This document shows positions 54,705-63,246 of a stretch of 64,000 bases of DNA, one piece after another. The stretch covers positions 1-64,000 of the forward strand of contig NZ_PYVW01000010.1 in assembly GCF_003056355.1 (NCBI RefSeq). The letters run 5' to 3'. Made by a program: the position numbers and the translations under genes. The notes below the pieces were generated by a model. That model was not told where the DNA came from and did no database searches. It saw only the letters and a list, made by a program, of their open reading frames with translations. This DNA is from Devosia naphthalenivorans. Its GTDB lineage: Bacteria > Pseudomonadota > Alphaproteobacteria > Rhizobiales > Devosiaceae. Position 1 is the stretch's first letter. Each line of letters begins with the position of its first letter.

Positions 54705-56605
54705 GGATCGCCCGTTTAAGGGTCGCGCGTTCAGACGGCATAAGTCATCGCCAAGTCGGGTCCTTGCAGTTGTTGCTGTCCAAAAAGGCCGGTGGCACGC
54801 GCTCGTCGCCCCAGATGCGGTTGCCGGCGCGCTTGGGATTGTCCCGGAATTGCTGATTCCGGGCGGCGAAATAGAGGTCGATCGCAGCACGAGCAGCGTC
54901 GACGGATTGGTAATTGCTGTTGTGGATTACGGCACGGGACATCCCACTGAACACAGACTCTATGACGTTGAGGAACTGTGCGCCGGACGGGAGTGGTGCA
55001 GTTTCCACTCGAGGCAGGCCAGATGCCTCTATTGTCAGGTTATGCTCAGTTATCCGTTGCTTTAGCTTCTTAGAGACGTGCCACGAGGCCGCGTCCCATG
55101 AAAGATAAAGCGTGCGGCGATCTGCATACCTTTCGAGCAGGACATCCATCATTCGAATCATCTCGGTCGTGTTTTTCTTATCGCTGTAGAAGTGCGTGAC
55201 CTGGTTACCGCTCAGTTCCAGGGCGGCTGTCATGATCATGCAGCCTTTGGACTTCTGCCATTGCGGTACCACCCGGTGAGGGCCGGGCGGATCGAGCATC
55301 AGTCCCTGTTTCATCCTGACGGCGAAAGGACCAAACTCGTCGATTGAGAAGAAGGCCTCGTCTGACGCCAGATTCGACAATATCGTTTGAACTGCGGCGA
55401 GCTTTTCACGATAGGCCGGATCTTGCGAGGTTAGGACAGTTCTCGCCTTTCGCCACTTCCAGCCAGCCTCTTGGATTATCTGGCGAAGGACATGCAAGCA
55501 GGCCGGAAAGCCTTGGCGTTCAAGTGTCGCCCTTAGATCACGCATAATCCAAGACGTTCGATTAACCCCGTGATCTTTCGGCGGCTCATGTAGGAGACGG
55601 AAAACCGCTGTCTTCAGAACTTCACTTTCGGCCTTCAGTGGCCCTCGCGTCATTGGCGCCATAAGTCGTTCGACGCCTGCTTCCCGATATGTCCGCAGAT
55701 AGCGGCGAGATGTGTTGCGGCTTAGACCAAGGTAGGCGCTGATCTGCTTAATGGGAAAGCCTTGTTCATGCGCCAACACTGTGACGGCTCGATTGCGCTG
55801 CCGGCTTCGCGGATCGTGGACGCTGCGGAGGAGCCGAGCGACGGTGTCCGGGTCTCCGCGTAAGGGCAGTTCCAGGCGGTCTCCGCGCAGTCGATCGATC
55901 CAGTTTGCCACTTCGGCTGCGCGCTCCGACCGGCGGTCGCGATGAAGGCGTAGCGCTATTCTGGCTGATCCTGGCAGGGCATGGGGATCGAGCCGGTAAG
56001 CACGTGGCGACCTAAGGACGCCCAGGCTGTCTGCAGATTCGATATCAGCGGCCGGCCTAACCACAAAGCTTATCTCAGGGACTTGCACGCTGCGGCAGTA
56101 TCGACGAACGCAATCGTAGCCTCCGCCGAAACTATGCTGATCCCGCAGAATGCGGAAAATACAGGCGACGCTTCTGCGGTCGCATTGTGGACGGGTCTCA
56201 TCCTCTGCGAGCATAATATCGATCAAGTGCTCATGATCACTAATCAACCTTGATCGTGTCGGGCGAACATAGCGGGAGGGCTGGTCGCGCCGCAGCATCT
56301 TCCGAATGCTGTTGCGGCTTACTCCCTCCGCCCGAGATACTCCCCTGATCGATTCACCCTCAGCCACCCGGTGCCGGACTCGGGCCCATTGGATCGGATC
56401 AGTGAACATTGGTTGACTCGCTTTCCCGCTCTTGCAGCGAAACGAAGAAGGCAGATGAAGTTGCGATGAGGGCAGACGCAATCCACCGCGCCTTGGTCGC
56501 ATTCTTCTACCTGAGAGGAGCATGGACATTGTAATCGGAATGTCGCGAGATATCGCCGACTTTAATGAAGACGATTGTGTTGTCATTTGAGGGTTGTGGC
56601 GATCC
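54705..56605. mobile_element. IS630-like insertion sequence (ends tentative)
   Basis: The transposase occupies 54745-56409. The only inverted match I found at sensible distances outside it is GGATCGCC at 54705-54712 with GGCGATCC at 56598-56605. These may be the terminal repeats, but they are short and no flanking TA duplication is obvious, so the true ends may differ. Confidence 0.4.
54745..56409 (-). CDS. IS630-family transposase with IstA-like N-terminal HTH
   Basis: A 554-residue transposase. N-terminal helix-turn-helix FTDPIQWARVRHRVAEGES then RGVSRAEGVSRNSIRKML resembles IS21 IstA. A second HTH of IS630 type is near 290 (FPIKQISAYLGLSRNTSRRYL), followed by a DDE_3 catalytic domain with Asp in FFSIDEFGPF, Asp in LSWDAASWH and Glu in LNVIESVFSG. 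All three acidic residues are present, so it may be active. ATG 56409 starts conserved sequence; the frame is open to 56670 without homology. Confidence 0.85.
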   Translation of the reverse strand: MFTDPIQWARVRHRVAEGESIRGVSRAEGVSRNSIRKMLRRDQPSRYVRPTRSRLISDHEHLIDIMLAEDETRPQCDRRSVACIFRILRDQHSFGGGYDCVRRYCRSVQVPEISFVVRPAADIESADSLGVLRSPRAYRLDPHALPGSARIALRLHRDRRSERAAEVANWIDRLRGDRLELPLRGDPDTVARLLRSVHDPRSRQRNRAVTVLAHEQGFPIKQISAYLGLSRNTSRRYLRTYREAGVERLMAPMTRGPLKAESEVLKTAVFRLLHEPPKDHGVNRTSWIMRDLRATLERQGFPACLHVLRQIIQEAGWKWRKARTVLTSQDPAYREKLAAVQTILSNLASDEAFFSIDEFGPFAVRMKQGLMLDPPGPHRVVPQWQKSKGCMIMTAALELSGNQVTHFYSDKKNTTEMIRMMDVLLERYADRRTLYLSWDAASWHVSKKLKQRITEHNLTIEASGLPRVETAPLPSGAQFLNVIESVFSGMSRAVIHNSNYQSVDAARAAIDLYFAARNQQFRDNPKRAGNRIWGDERVPPAFLDSNNCKDPTWR

Positions 56606-56703
56606 TCGGCAGTGAACGGGTACTTCTGGTACCTTGATGAAGGAAAAGGTCCACCTACCGACGAAATCACACCGCTTAGAGAGATAATTTAAATTGCGGG
56701 AAA

Positions 56704-57744
56704 TTAAATGCCTGGGTGGAGCTCGTCATGGCTAAAACAGCGGGAACACTCGGCTATGTACGAGCACAAAAGCCTCGCTGAGCTGATTATTTCCTTCCGG
56801 AGCTCCACCTTTTCCAGCCACTGACCTGGGACTGCTCGCGCACCGTAAAGAGCTCCAGCAAGATTGCCTGCCATCGAGGCCGTGGTATCGCTGTCTCCGT
56901 TATGATTAGCCGCCGCCGCAACTGCATCGTGAAGCGAGTTGGTTGTAAGAACTGCATTGACAGTAATGGCGAGAGCGTCATCAGCTGTCCATCCGAAGCC
57001 GATCCATTCGGGACGCTGAAAAAAATCTGACCATTTCCATGGTGCGTTCATGACGGCATGCAACGTGGGCTCGTGACCTGATTGAAGGCGCAGAAACATA
57101 AGTGATCGTTCAACCGCCATGGCAATTGTGTGCCCTTTCATGACCCAGGCAATCATCATCGCGAAGGCTCCGGCCGCAATGTACCCACGCGGATCGTCAT
57201 GTGTCAGGCGAGCATCAGCAACGGCCGCATGGTAGGCTCTTTGAGGTGTCGCGCTGTAAAGGAGTCCGAAAGGAGCAGCTCTTGCCACCGCTCCATTTCC
57301 TGGAGCGACGATACCAGCTGATCGGCCTAGCTCTTTAGCTTCGCTCAGCGCCGCCATCGTCTCGGCATTAGGCACCCGATCGCCGTGCGCAGCAATGACA
57401 TCGATCAGAGCCTCATAGCTGTTTTGGAAATCAGGAAGAAGCGGACTCGCTATGCCCTGCGTGGAGAGCCAAGCCAAATAGGCGACGTGAAGGTGTTCAA
57501 CTTCGCTCAGCGACTTATCACGGCGGCTCTCGATCAAGCCCGCAACGGTGAATAGAATTAGCTGCGTCTCGTCGGTCACTCGGGCGAGAGTCTCGTATCT
57601 CGGCCAAAACTCCTGCACCCCGCGCGGGCCGCACTTGATGATCATCTCTGCGTGTGAAGAGAATTCAAAAGGCGCTCCAAGAGCATCTCCACATGCGCCG
57701 CCTAACAAACATCCAAGGACCCGCTCCCGCGTGCTGATCTTCAT
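56704..57744 (-). CDS. ADP-ribosylglycohydrolase family protein
   Basis: A 346-residue DraG/ARH-fold hydrolase. GCLLGGACGDALGAPFEF at 11-28, first metal motif VTDETQLILF near 56 (the usual TDDT is TDET here), and the C-terminal metal motif NHNGDSDTTASMAGNLAGA near 285. Such enzymes remove ADP-ribose from proteins, nucleic acids or small molecules and are common in defence or toxin-linked islands. No ADP-ribosyltransferase is seen next to it. It stands alone between the IS and the Rep-like gene, with island-type codon use. Confidence 0.85.
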   Translation of the reverse strand: MKISTRERVLGCLLGGACGDALGAPFEFSSHAEMIIKCGPRGVQEFWPRYETLARVTDETQLILFTVAGLIESRRDKSLSEVEHLHVAYLAWLSTQGIASPLLPDFQNSYEALIDVIAAHGDRVPNAETMAALSEAKELGRSAGIVAPGNGAVARAAPFGLLYSATPQRAYHAAVADARLTHDDPRGYIAAGAFAMMIAWVMKGHTIAMAVERSLMFLRLQSGHEPTLHAVMNAPWKWSDFFQRPEWIGFGWTADDALAITVNAVLTTNSLHDAVAAAANHNGDSDTTASMAGNLAGALYGARAVPGQWLEKVELRKEIISSARLLCSYIAECSRCFSHDELHPGI

Positions 57745-57862
57745 TGCGTTGCCTCTTCAAACCGACACCCGATCCGGCTATGGCCTGTGAAGATCAACCG
57801 TCGAATGGAGTAGTCCAAAAATTCCACTATCAGCGGGAGCGCTTCATCATCTCTCGCTATAA

Positions 57863-58063
57863 ATAGTTTCGGATGGATACGCAGACCACGACGGTCATCC
57901 TCTGATCTCGCTCCTCCCTCATCTTCTGCAAACCCGACAGGACCGTTTCCTGGACGGGTTTGAAAGCTTTGGAAAAGAAGCTTCAGAAGCTCTGTGGAAG
58001 GATTTCACTAATTACCGGAAAGCCGATGCAATCGGAGCTCCGGTTTACCTGGAAAGGAAATGA
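57863..58063 (+). pseudogene. 5'-truncated ORF coupled to the Rep-like gene
   Basis: A 66-codon frame with no ATG, GTG or TTG start. It encodes a coding-like tail (FLDGFESFGKEASEALW, NYRKADAIGAPVYLERK) and ends in TGA overlapping the Rep-like ATG (ATGA). It looks like the surviving 3' end of a gene once in operon with it. No family is recognised. The bases between 57745 and 57862 show no gene. Confidence 0.45.
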
Positions 58064-58632
58064 ATAATCCACATCGTATCAATGAAGCCTATGCCGAATA
58101 CTTCAAGAGCTGGTTCCTCGAACACGCTTCACGCGGCACTAAATCATACTTTGTAACGCTTACGTTTGAACACGAAGCGCAACGTCGCCAAAGGCGACAG
58201 GCCGAAGGCCTCTCCCGAGGCGCATTCGAGATGAAAGCGTTTGATCACCTTTATAATCTGATCTCTCGAAGGCTGATCGGTAGGAACTACCACCGAAGCT
58301 TCAATCAGCTTCGACTTCCCCGCGTTGCCGCGTTCCTTGATGCCGAAGGCTCAAGGCATTGGCGTTGCGACGGGGAGCTCTCAAACATTCACCTTCACAC
58401 TGTATGGATCATTGAAGACGCACTCACGGCATCGTTTGAAGAGGCGATGAACATGAACGGACCAATGATCGATGCTTGGCGCAGCTTGAGCTTCGATGAA
58501 ATCGATGTTCGAGAGATCGACAGCGGCAGCGAAGGTGATGTCAGCACAGTTGTTGCCTACGCTTCAAAGCTAATCGGCTTCACCAACAATGAGCTGTCGC
58601 TTGGACGGGATTTCGAGATCTATCCTCGCTAG
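58060..58632 (+). CDS. Small HUH-type Rep-like protein
   Basis: A 190-residue protein with the order of rolling-circle initiators: KSYFVTLTFE near residue 30 (motif 1), NIHLHTVWII near 111 (His-hydrophobic-His, motif 2) and VVAYASKLIGF near 170 (Tyr-x-x-Lys, motif 3). This would give a single-Tyr HUH nuclease that nicks and joins DNA. GGAAAGGA precedes ATG 58060. A 12-bp perfect hairpin lies 126 bases downstream. A truncated paralogue ends at 60020. The assignment rests on motif order alone; a non-catalytic relative is possible. Confidence 0.6.
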   Translation: MNNPHRINEAYAEYFKSWFLEHASRGTKSYFVTLTFEHEAQRRQRRQAEGLSRGAFEMKAFDHLYNLISRRLIGRNYHRSFNQLRLPRVAAFLDAEGSRHWRCDGELSNIHLHTVWIIEDALTASFEEAMNMNGPMIDAWRSLSFDEIDVREIDSGSEGDVSTVVAYASKLIGFTNNELSLGRDFEIYPR

Positions 58633-58758
58633 GCAGACTAAAGTCCGTTTCGAAAAAGACATTTTCCATCCGAAATTCTCGTCATTCCACGACAGAAATC
58701 GTACCACTTAATTGAATCAGCATGAACAAGCCCGGATACACTGGCCATTTATCCGGTA

Positions 58759-58785
58759 GGCAATAAGCTTGTTAAGCTTATTGCC
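58759..58785. repeat. 12-bp hairpin downstream of Rep-like copy 1
   Basis: Perfect arms GGCAATAAGCTT and AAGCTTATTGCC with loop GTT. No T-tract follows on either strand, so it is not a standard terminator. A similar AATAAGCT hairpin lies at 60166-60188, at a comparable distance behind the second Rep-like fragment, so it may mark the element's end or origin. Confidence 0.6.
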
Positions 58786-58873
58786 TGAATTTGACTTTGA
58801 CGTTCGGGCCTAAGTCCGGTTGCGCCATCTGCCCTCCCTGATATGTTCGCCCAGGAATTTGCGGGGCATTAAG

Positions 58874-59830
58874 TTGGCAGTCAAAAAATCGGAAATCTAC
58901 AGCAAGCTTTGGGCAAGCTGCGACGCATTGCGGGGCGGCATGGATGCCTCGCAATACAAAGACTACGTACTGGTGCTGCTCTTTGTAAAATACGTTTCCG
59001 ACAAATATGCGGGCGATCCCAATGGCATAATCGAGGTGCCCGCCGGCGGCAGCTTCGCCGACATGGTTGCGCTTAAAGGCGACAAGGAGATTGGCGAGAA
59101 GATCAACATCATCATCGCCAAGCTCGCCGAGGCCAACGACCTGAAGGGCGTGATCGATGTCGCCGATTTCAACGATCCTGAGAAGCTCGGCACCGGCAAG
59201 GAGATGGTGGATCGCCTCTCCAACCTCGTTGCCATCTTCAACCGCCCGGAGCTGGATTTCCGCAGGAACCGCGCTGAAGGTGACGATATCCTCGGCGACG
59301 CCTATGAATATCTCATGCGCCACTTCGCGACTGAGTCGGGCAAGAGCAAGGGCCAGTTCTACACGCCCGCCGAAGTATCGCGGATCATGGCCAAGGCGAT
59401 CGGCATCAGCGCATCGAAAAGCGCCGACCAGACGATTCACGATCCTACCTGCGGCTCGGGATCGCTGCTGCTGAAAGCGCGATGAAGCGCCGCATGGCAT
59501 CACCATCTATGGTCAGGAAAAGGATGTCGCCACGCGCGCCCTGGCCAAGATGAACATGGTGCTGCATGATTGCCCGACGGCGGAGATCTGGCGGGACAAC
59601 ACGCTTTCAAGCCCCCACTTCAAGAACCCCGAGGGCGGCTTGAAGACGTTCGATTTCGTCGTCGCCAATCCGCCCTTCTCGGACAAGGCGTGGGGCACGG
59701 GGATTAATCCAGCCAATGACCAGTTCGGCCGCTTTGGCTATGGCGTGCCGCCCGCGAAGAACGGCGATTATGCCTATCTCCTGCATGTCATCGCCTCGCT
59801 GAAGACGAACGGCAAAGGCGCGGTCATGAA
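58874..59830 (+). pseudogene. Type I restriction-modification methyltransferase hsdM, frameshifted and truncated
   Basis: The N-terminal half of HsdM: KSEIYSKLWASCDALRGGMDASQYKDYVLVLLFVKYVSDKY, the FYTPAEVSRIMA segment near 168 and SAM-motif DPTCGSGSLLLKA near 190. The frame breaks at 59477-59480 (GCGC in place of codons for Ala-Asp), where a TGA follows, and continues in another frame with ALAKMNMVLHD and FVVANPPFSDKAWG (the catalytic NPPF). Homology stops at GKGAV near 59828, where the frame runs into a Rep-like C-terminus. TTG 58874 starts the conserved MAVKKSE-type N-terminus. No hsdS or hsdR is nearby, so the system is dead. Confidence 0.85.
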
Positions 59831-60020
59831 TGGACCAAGGGCACATGATCTTAGAGCACTAAGCTTTGACCAGATCGACTTGGCGCAGCTCGATATCACC
59901 AACAGCGTTGAGGTGAAGCAAGTGATCTCTTACGCTTCAAAGCTAATCGGCTTCACCAACGAAGAGCTTACACTCGGTGGTGCCGATTTCGAGATGTACC
60001 CTATACCAAGAGGCGCATAG
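59827..60020 (+). pseudogene. C-terminal fragment of a second Rep-like protein, fused to hsdM
   Basis: About 64 residues (MNGPRAHDLRALSFDQIDL..., ISYASKLIGFTNEELTL, FEMYPI) align with the last 60 residues of the 58060-58632 protein, including the Tyr-x-x-Lys motif. A 30-base stretch around TACGCTTCAAAGCTAATCGG is identical in both. It is in frame with the hsdM fragment. The junction at ATGAATGGACCA corresponds to ATGAACGGACCA in the complete copy. Confidence 0.75.
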
Positions 60021-60317
60021 CGCTCTGGTGCATTTGACCCTGGGGTCTGAACGAGATGCTAAAAATAGAACAGGGTTGCGATCAAGCATTTCGGAGCAGT
60101 ACTGTAAAATATCTTGCCATGCCGACGCGATGTATCGTCCTGGGAATAAGCAGTTTTCTAGTACGAAATAAGCTAAAGAAGCTTATTTGCAGCTCAGCCA
60201 AGGCGACATTGGTCAAATAGACCTACGTTCAGTCACCAGCATGTATCGCTTCGGGAATCCTGTTTGTGCGAGCAACGTAGCACGGGCGCTCTTGTGCCCT
60301 CCTTTCTCGATCCCACG
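60021..60317. other. Non-coding remnant sequence
   Basis: No gene is seen. A 9-bp hairpin at 60166-60188 (arms AAATAAGCT / AGCTTATTT, loop AAAGA) resembles the hairpin behind Rep-like copy 1. The rest is AT-richer sequence with many stops. Confidence 0.5.
60166..60188. repeat. Hairpin downstream of the Rep-like fragment (copy 2)
   Basis: Arms AAATAAGCT and AGCTTATTT with a 5-base loop, 146 bases past the Rep-like fragment's stop. It shares the AATAAGCT/AGCTTATT core with 58759-58785. Confidence 0.55.
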
Positions 60318-60545
60318 TCGGCCAAACCCTGCAGCACTAACCGATGGTTCTCTCCTCAAGCACCTGCCGCGGATCGAAGAGATAATCTAGCCCCAAAGGC
60401 TGGTCTGCACTGCGGCGGTGGTCTGCACTGCATTGGTGAGGGTATCTCCGAGCGGCTCGACGTGGTCCCTGCCCAGTTCGGGTGATCGTGACCCGTCGCC
60501 CCAAATATACCTGCTGCTTATGCACGGACGGCGTGTCGCAAGCCC
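60318..60545 (+). pseudogene. IS66-family tnpC transposase remnant
   Basis: Read across frames, this encodes the zinc-finger region of IS66 TnpC: RRPNPAALTDGSLLKHLPRIEEII, then LHCGGGLHCIGEGISERLDVVPAQF and, after a frame change, RVIVTRRPKYTCCLCTDGVSQAPAP. At least one in-frame stop (TAG 60388) and one frameshift (near 60480) interrupt it. The DDE domain and the tnpA/tnpB genes are missing, so this is a dead fragment. Confidence 0.75.
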
Positions 60546-60850
60546 CGGCGCCCGGACGGGTGCGCTGGGCGATCATGTGGGGCGTCTTGTATCGGGAGCG
60601 CGCGTAGACGGCTTCCCCAATGTATGAAGCAGGATTTCGCCTTGAGCTGCCCGATGTCCATAGACTACGGTCGTCAATCCGGGCCAGTCGCCCTGCTTCG
60701 GGCAAAGGTTTCGTAATGCTGTCAAGGCTGGCCATTGCTTCCTCCCCCTACATACGACGACTCACCTCCTTAGTAGACATCACAGCGGACCAGTCTGCCC
60801 ACTAGGGATTGAAGCAGTCCCGCAAGTCAGGCGTGGCTTACATAACACGC
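60546..60850. other. Intergenic remnant between IS66 fragment and ABC importer
   Basis: No supported gene. The open frame on the minus strand (60337-60735) runs antisense to the IS66 fragment and shows no family motif. The sequence becomes AT-richer towards 60850. Confidence 0.4.
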
Positions 60851-60880
60851 TTGACGAGACGTTCAACGGCTTATAAGCCT
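60851..60880 (+). promoter_or_regulatory. Candidate promoter of the ABC importer operon
   Basis: TTGACG at 60851-60856 and TATAAG at 60872-60877, spaced by 15 bases. The -10 lies inside a perfect 12-base palindrome, GGCTTATAAGCC (60869-60880), a plausible operator. The spacing is short and the resulting leader about 125 bases, so this is tentative. Confidence 0.3.
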
Positions 60881-61007
60881 AACAATGGGATTATACGATT
60901 TTGTGGTTGACCCGTGGTGCCCCTGCCGTGGAGTTTCTTTCGGTTGGGGCGTTCGTCATACGACTGACTATCGAGGTGAAGTAATTTCACGCGTGAGGAG
61001 GAAGAGC

Positions 61008-61991
61008 ATGCAGCCGAGGAAATTTGCCGCGCAGCGCCTACTAATGGCTATCGCGATGCCCGCTATGTTAACTGTGACCACGGGCACGACAGTTTACGCT
61101 CAATCGGGGGAACTAACCGTTTATTCTAGTCACGCTGAACCTGTTTCTAAGGCGTTAACAGAAGGGTTTAACGAGCGATATCCTGAAATCGACGTCACTC
61201 TTTTGCGATTAGTTACGGGAAATCTAGCAACACGCTTCGCCAACGAGGCTGTAAGTGGTGTGAATGCCGCTGACGTTATAATCATCGCAACCCCCGTGGT
61301 CTTCGAAGAGAACCCCGAGTGGTTTAGGCCTCTTTCTGGCGTAGAGGCTTATGATGATTGGCCAGACGATCTCAAGACCGAGAACCATGCAAAGGCAGTC
61401 TTTGCGGAAAGTCTGATATTCTACAACACGAACAACGTTTCTGAAGAAGAATCTCCCAAGGCGTGGTCGGATCTTCTCGATCCGAAATGGAAGGGAAGAA
61501 TCACGCTTGTGGACCCAAGTTCGGCGGAAACCTATATGTCGTGGGCCTTCCATATCCGGGAAACATTTGGTGATGAGTTTCTCACTACATTGGCGAAACA
61601 GGACCTCACTATTGCGAAAGGAGGGGTCGATGCTGCGCAAGCAGTAGCTTCGGGCGCCGCGGACATAGCTGTCCCCCCAGCGGCGACCCATGCTACGGCT
61701 CTGCTTAAGCAAGACGCTCCGATCGGAATCGTTCCGGTCGGTCAGCCCACCTTGGGCAACGAAACGTCGATCGCAATAGCGGCCAAAGCTCCCAATCCAG
61801 AAAATGCCCAGATTTTTCTTGAGTGGTATCTTTCAGAGGAAGGTCAGGGCATAGCTTGTGCGGAAGTTTCCTCCTCCGGACTGGGAGATGTTTCGGGTTG
61901 CTTGCCGTTCGCTTCAGACTACGTAACCCCTGAATTTGGAATATCCGAAGCTGAGGCGGCTGAAATCATGGCCCTGCTCGGTATGCGCTAA
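61008..61991 (+). CDS. ABC transporter substrate-binding protein (iron/polyamine/phosphonate type)
   Basis: A 327-residue periplasmic binding protein. The signal peptide (MQPRKFAAQRLLMAIAMPAM..., cleaved near VYAQ, residue 32) precedes LTVYSSHAEPVSKALTEGFN, typical of the FbpA/AfuA/PhnS class-II fold. DPKWKGRITLVDPSS near 158 and the ending LEWYLSEEGQG are family landmarks. GAGGAGG precedes ATG 61008. It is first in an operon with an ATPase and a permease. The metal-ligand Tyr pair of FbpA is not evident, so iron is not assured; small organics such as aminoethylphosphonate are alternatives. Confidence 0.87.
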   Translation: MQPRKFAAQRLLMAIAMPAMLTVTTGTTVYAQSGELTVYSSHAEPVSKALTEGFNERYPEIDVTLLRLVTGNLATRFANEAVSGVNAADVIIIATPVVFEENPEWFRPLSGVEAYDDWPDDLKTENHAKAVFAESLIFYNTNNVSEEESPKAWSDLLDPKWKGRITLVDPSSAETYMSWAFHIRETFGDEFLTTLAKQDLTIAKGGVDAAQAVASGAADIAVPPAATHATALLKQDAPIGIVPVGQPTLGNETSIAIAAKAPNPENAQIFLEWYLSEEGQGIACAEVSSSGLGDVSGCLPFASDYVTPEFGISEAEAAEIMALLGMR

Positions 61992-62061
61992 AACGCAGGT
62001 CATCGCCCCATCAGCAACTCGTGTTGGTGGGGGAAGGGTGCAATCATCTGGAGGCGAATGA

Positions 62062-63246
62062 ATGGGGCTGATGCAGGTGCCGCGGCAGACTGCCATTATT
62101 AGTGAGCGGGCTGTCACAGTGGGTAATGAGATACCCGCTGTAAGAATAACAAATCTATCCAAGTCCTACAGAAGGGGAGGCAGGGACGGAGGTGTTGTCA
62201 AGCCCGTCGATAACGTCTCGCTTGATGTCTCACAAGATGATCTTCTGGTGTTACTCGGGCCATCGGGATGCGGTAAGACCACATTGCTACGCTGCGTAGC
62301 CGGCTTGGAGCGTCCCGACGAGGGAGATATTGAAATTGCCGGACGCCTAGTATTCTCGTCCTCACAAAGTATATTCCTTCCGCCAGAAGAACGCGAGATC
62401 AGCATGATCTTCCAGTCTTATGCGCTCTGGCCACACATGTCTGTCATGGACAACATCGCGTATCCCTTAAGGGCGGCAGGAATAAAGGGCCGCGCGGCGC
62501 ATGACCGAGTCATGGAAGTGTTGGAAGCCGTCGGACTAGATTCGTTGGAGAAGCAGTATCCCTCACAACTAAGCGGAGGACAGCAGCAACGGGTCGCGCT
62601 AGCGCGGGCTATCGTCGGTCGCAGTTCGTTGATCCTCTTTGACGAACCGCTTTCAAACGTTGATGCGAAGGTGCGAGAGCAACTGCGAGAGGAATTGCTT
62701 TCGATTAAGGCGAGTGTCGGCTTTTCGGCCCTATACGTAACTCACGACCAGCACGAGGCAATGAGTTTAGGAAATAAAATAGCGGTCCTTAATTCTGGCC
62801 GCATTGAGCAGTGCGATGCTCCTCGTGAGGTATACCGCAAACCTTCCAGCAGTTATGTTGCGCAGTTTGTCGGTGATACAAATATCCTATGCGGTCGTGT
62901 ATGTAGAGTTGATGAGAAAACGATAATTGTGCACACGGAACTAGGCGAAATTTCCGCCGCCAGTCCACACAAACTGCGCATAAATATTGGCGACAATGTG
63001 AAGCTTGTTTCTCGTCCTGAGATGTGGACAATGCAGACGGTTCGCACTTCGACCACAAACGCATGGCTAGCTGAAATCGGGCAGCAGTCGTTCTTTGGCC
63101 CGTACACGCAATACAACTGTCGGCTAGGCGATACGACTATCAAGGTGTGGTCGACGGATGAGGCGGCCGGACAGGGGGATGCCGCCCGGTGGGTTGGCAT
63201 TAGTGCGTCGGATATTCATGTGCTGGCGTCTGAGGTGACAGAATGA
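62062..63246 (+). CDS. ABC transporter ATP-binding protein (PotA/FbpC type)
   Basis: A 394-residue importer ATPase. Walker A LLGPSGCGKTTLLRCVAGL near 71, Q-loop FQSYALWPHMSV, signature QLSGGQQQRVALARAI near 170, Walker B LILFDEPLSNVDAKVRE near 192 and switch His in YVTHDQHEAMS near 225. A C-terminal TOBE-type regulatory domain (residues 270-394) follows. The start ATG 62062 is about 70 bases after the binding-protein stop; its extra N-terminal 25 residues are unusual. The stop overlaps the permease start (ATGA). Confidence 0.93.
   Translation: MGLMQVPRQTAIISERAVTVGNEIPAVRITNLSKSYRRGGRDGGVVKPVDNVSLDVSQDDLLVLLGPSGCGKTTLLRCVAGLERPDEGDIEIAGRLVFSSSQSIFLPPEEREISMIFQSYALWPHMSVMDNIAYPLRAAGIKGRAAHDRVMEVLEAVGLDSLEKQYPSQLSGGQQQRVALARAIVGRSSLILFDEPLSNVDAKVREQLREELLSIKASVGFSALYVTHDQHEAMSLGNKIAVLNSGRIEQCDAPREVYRKPSSSYVAQFVGDTNILCGRVCRVDEKTIIVHTELGEISAASPHKLRINIGDNVKLVSRPEMWTMQTVRTSTTNAWLAEIGQQSFFGPYTQYNCRLGDTTIKVWSTDEAAGQGDAARWVGISASDIHVLASEVTE

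Noticed and set aside
58759-58785. Hairpin as a transcription terminator
   Set aside because: It has a strong stem but no T-tract on either strand, and a similar hairpin follows the paralogue, which favours an element-specific role.
60337-60735. 132-codon minus-strand frame
   Set aside because: It overlaps the IS66 tnpC remnant on the plus strand and shows no motif of its own.
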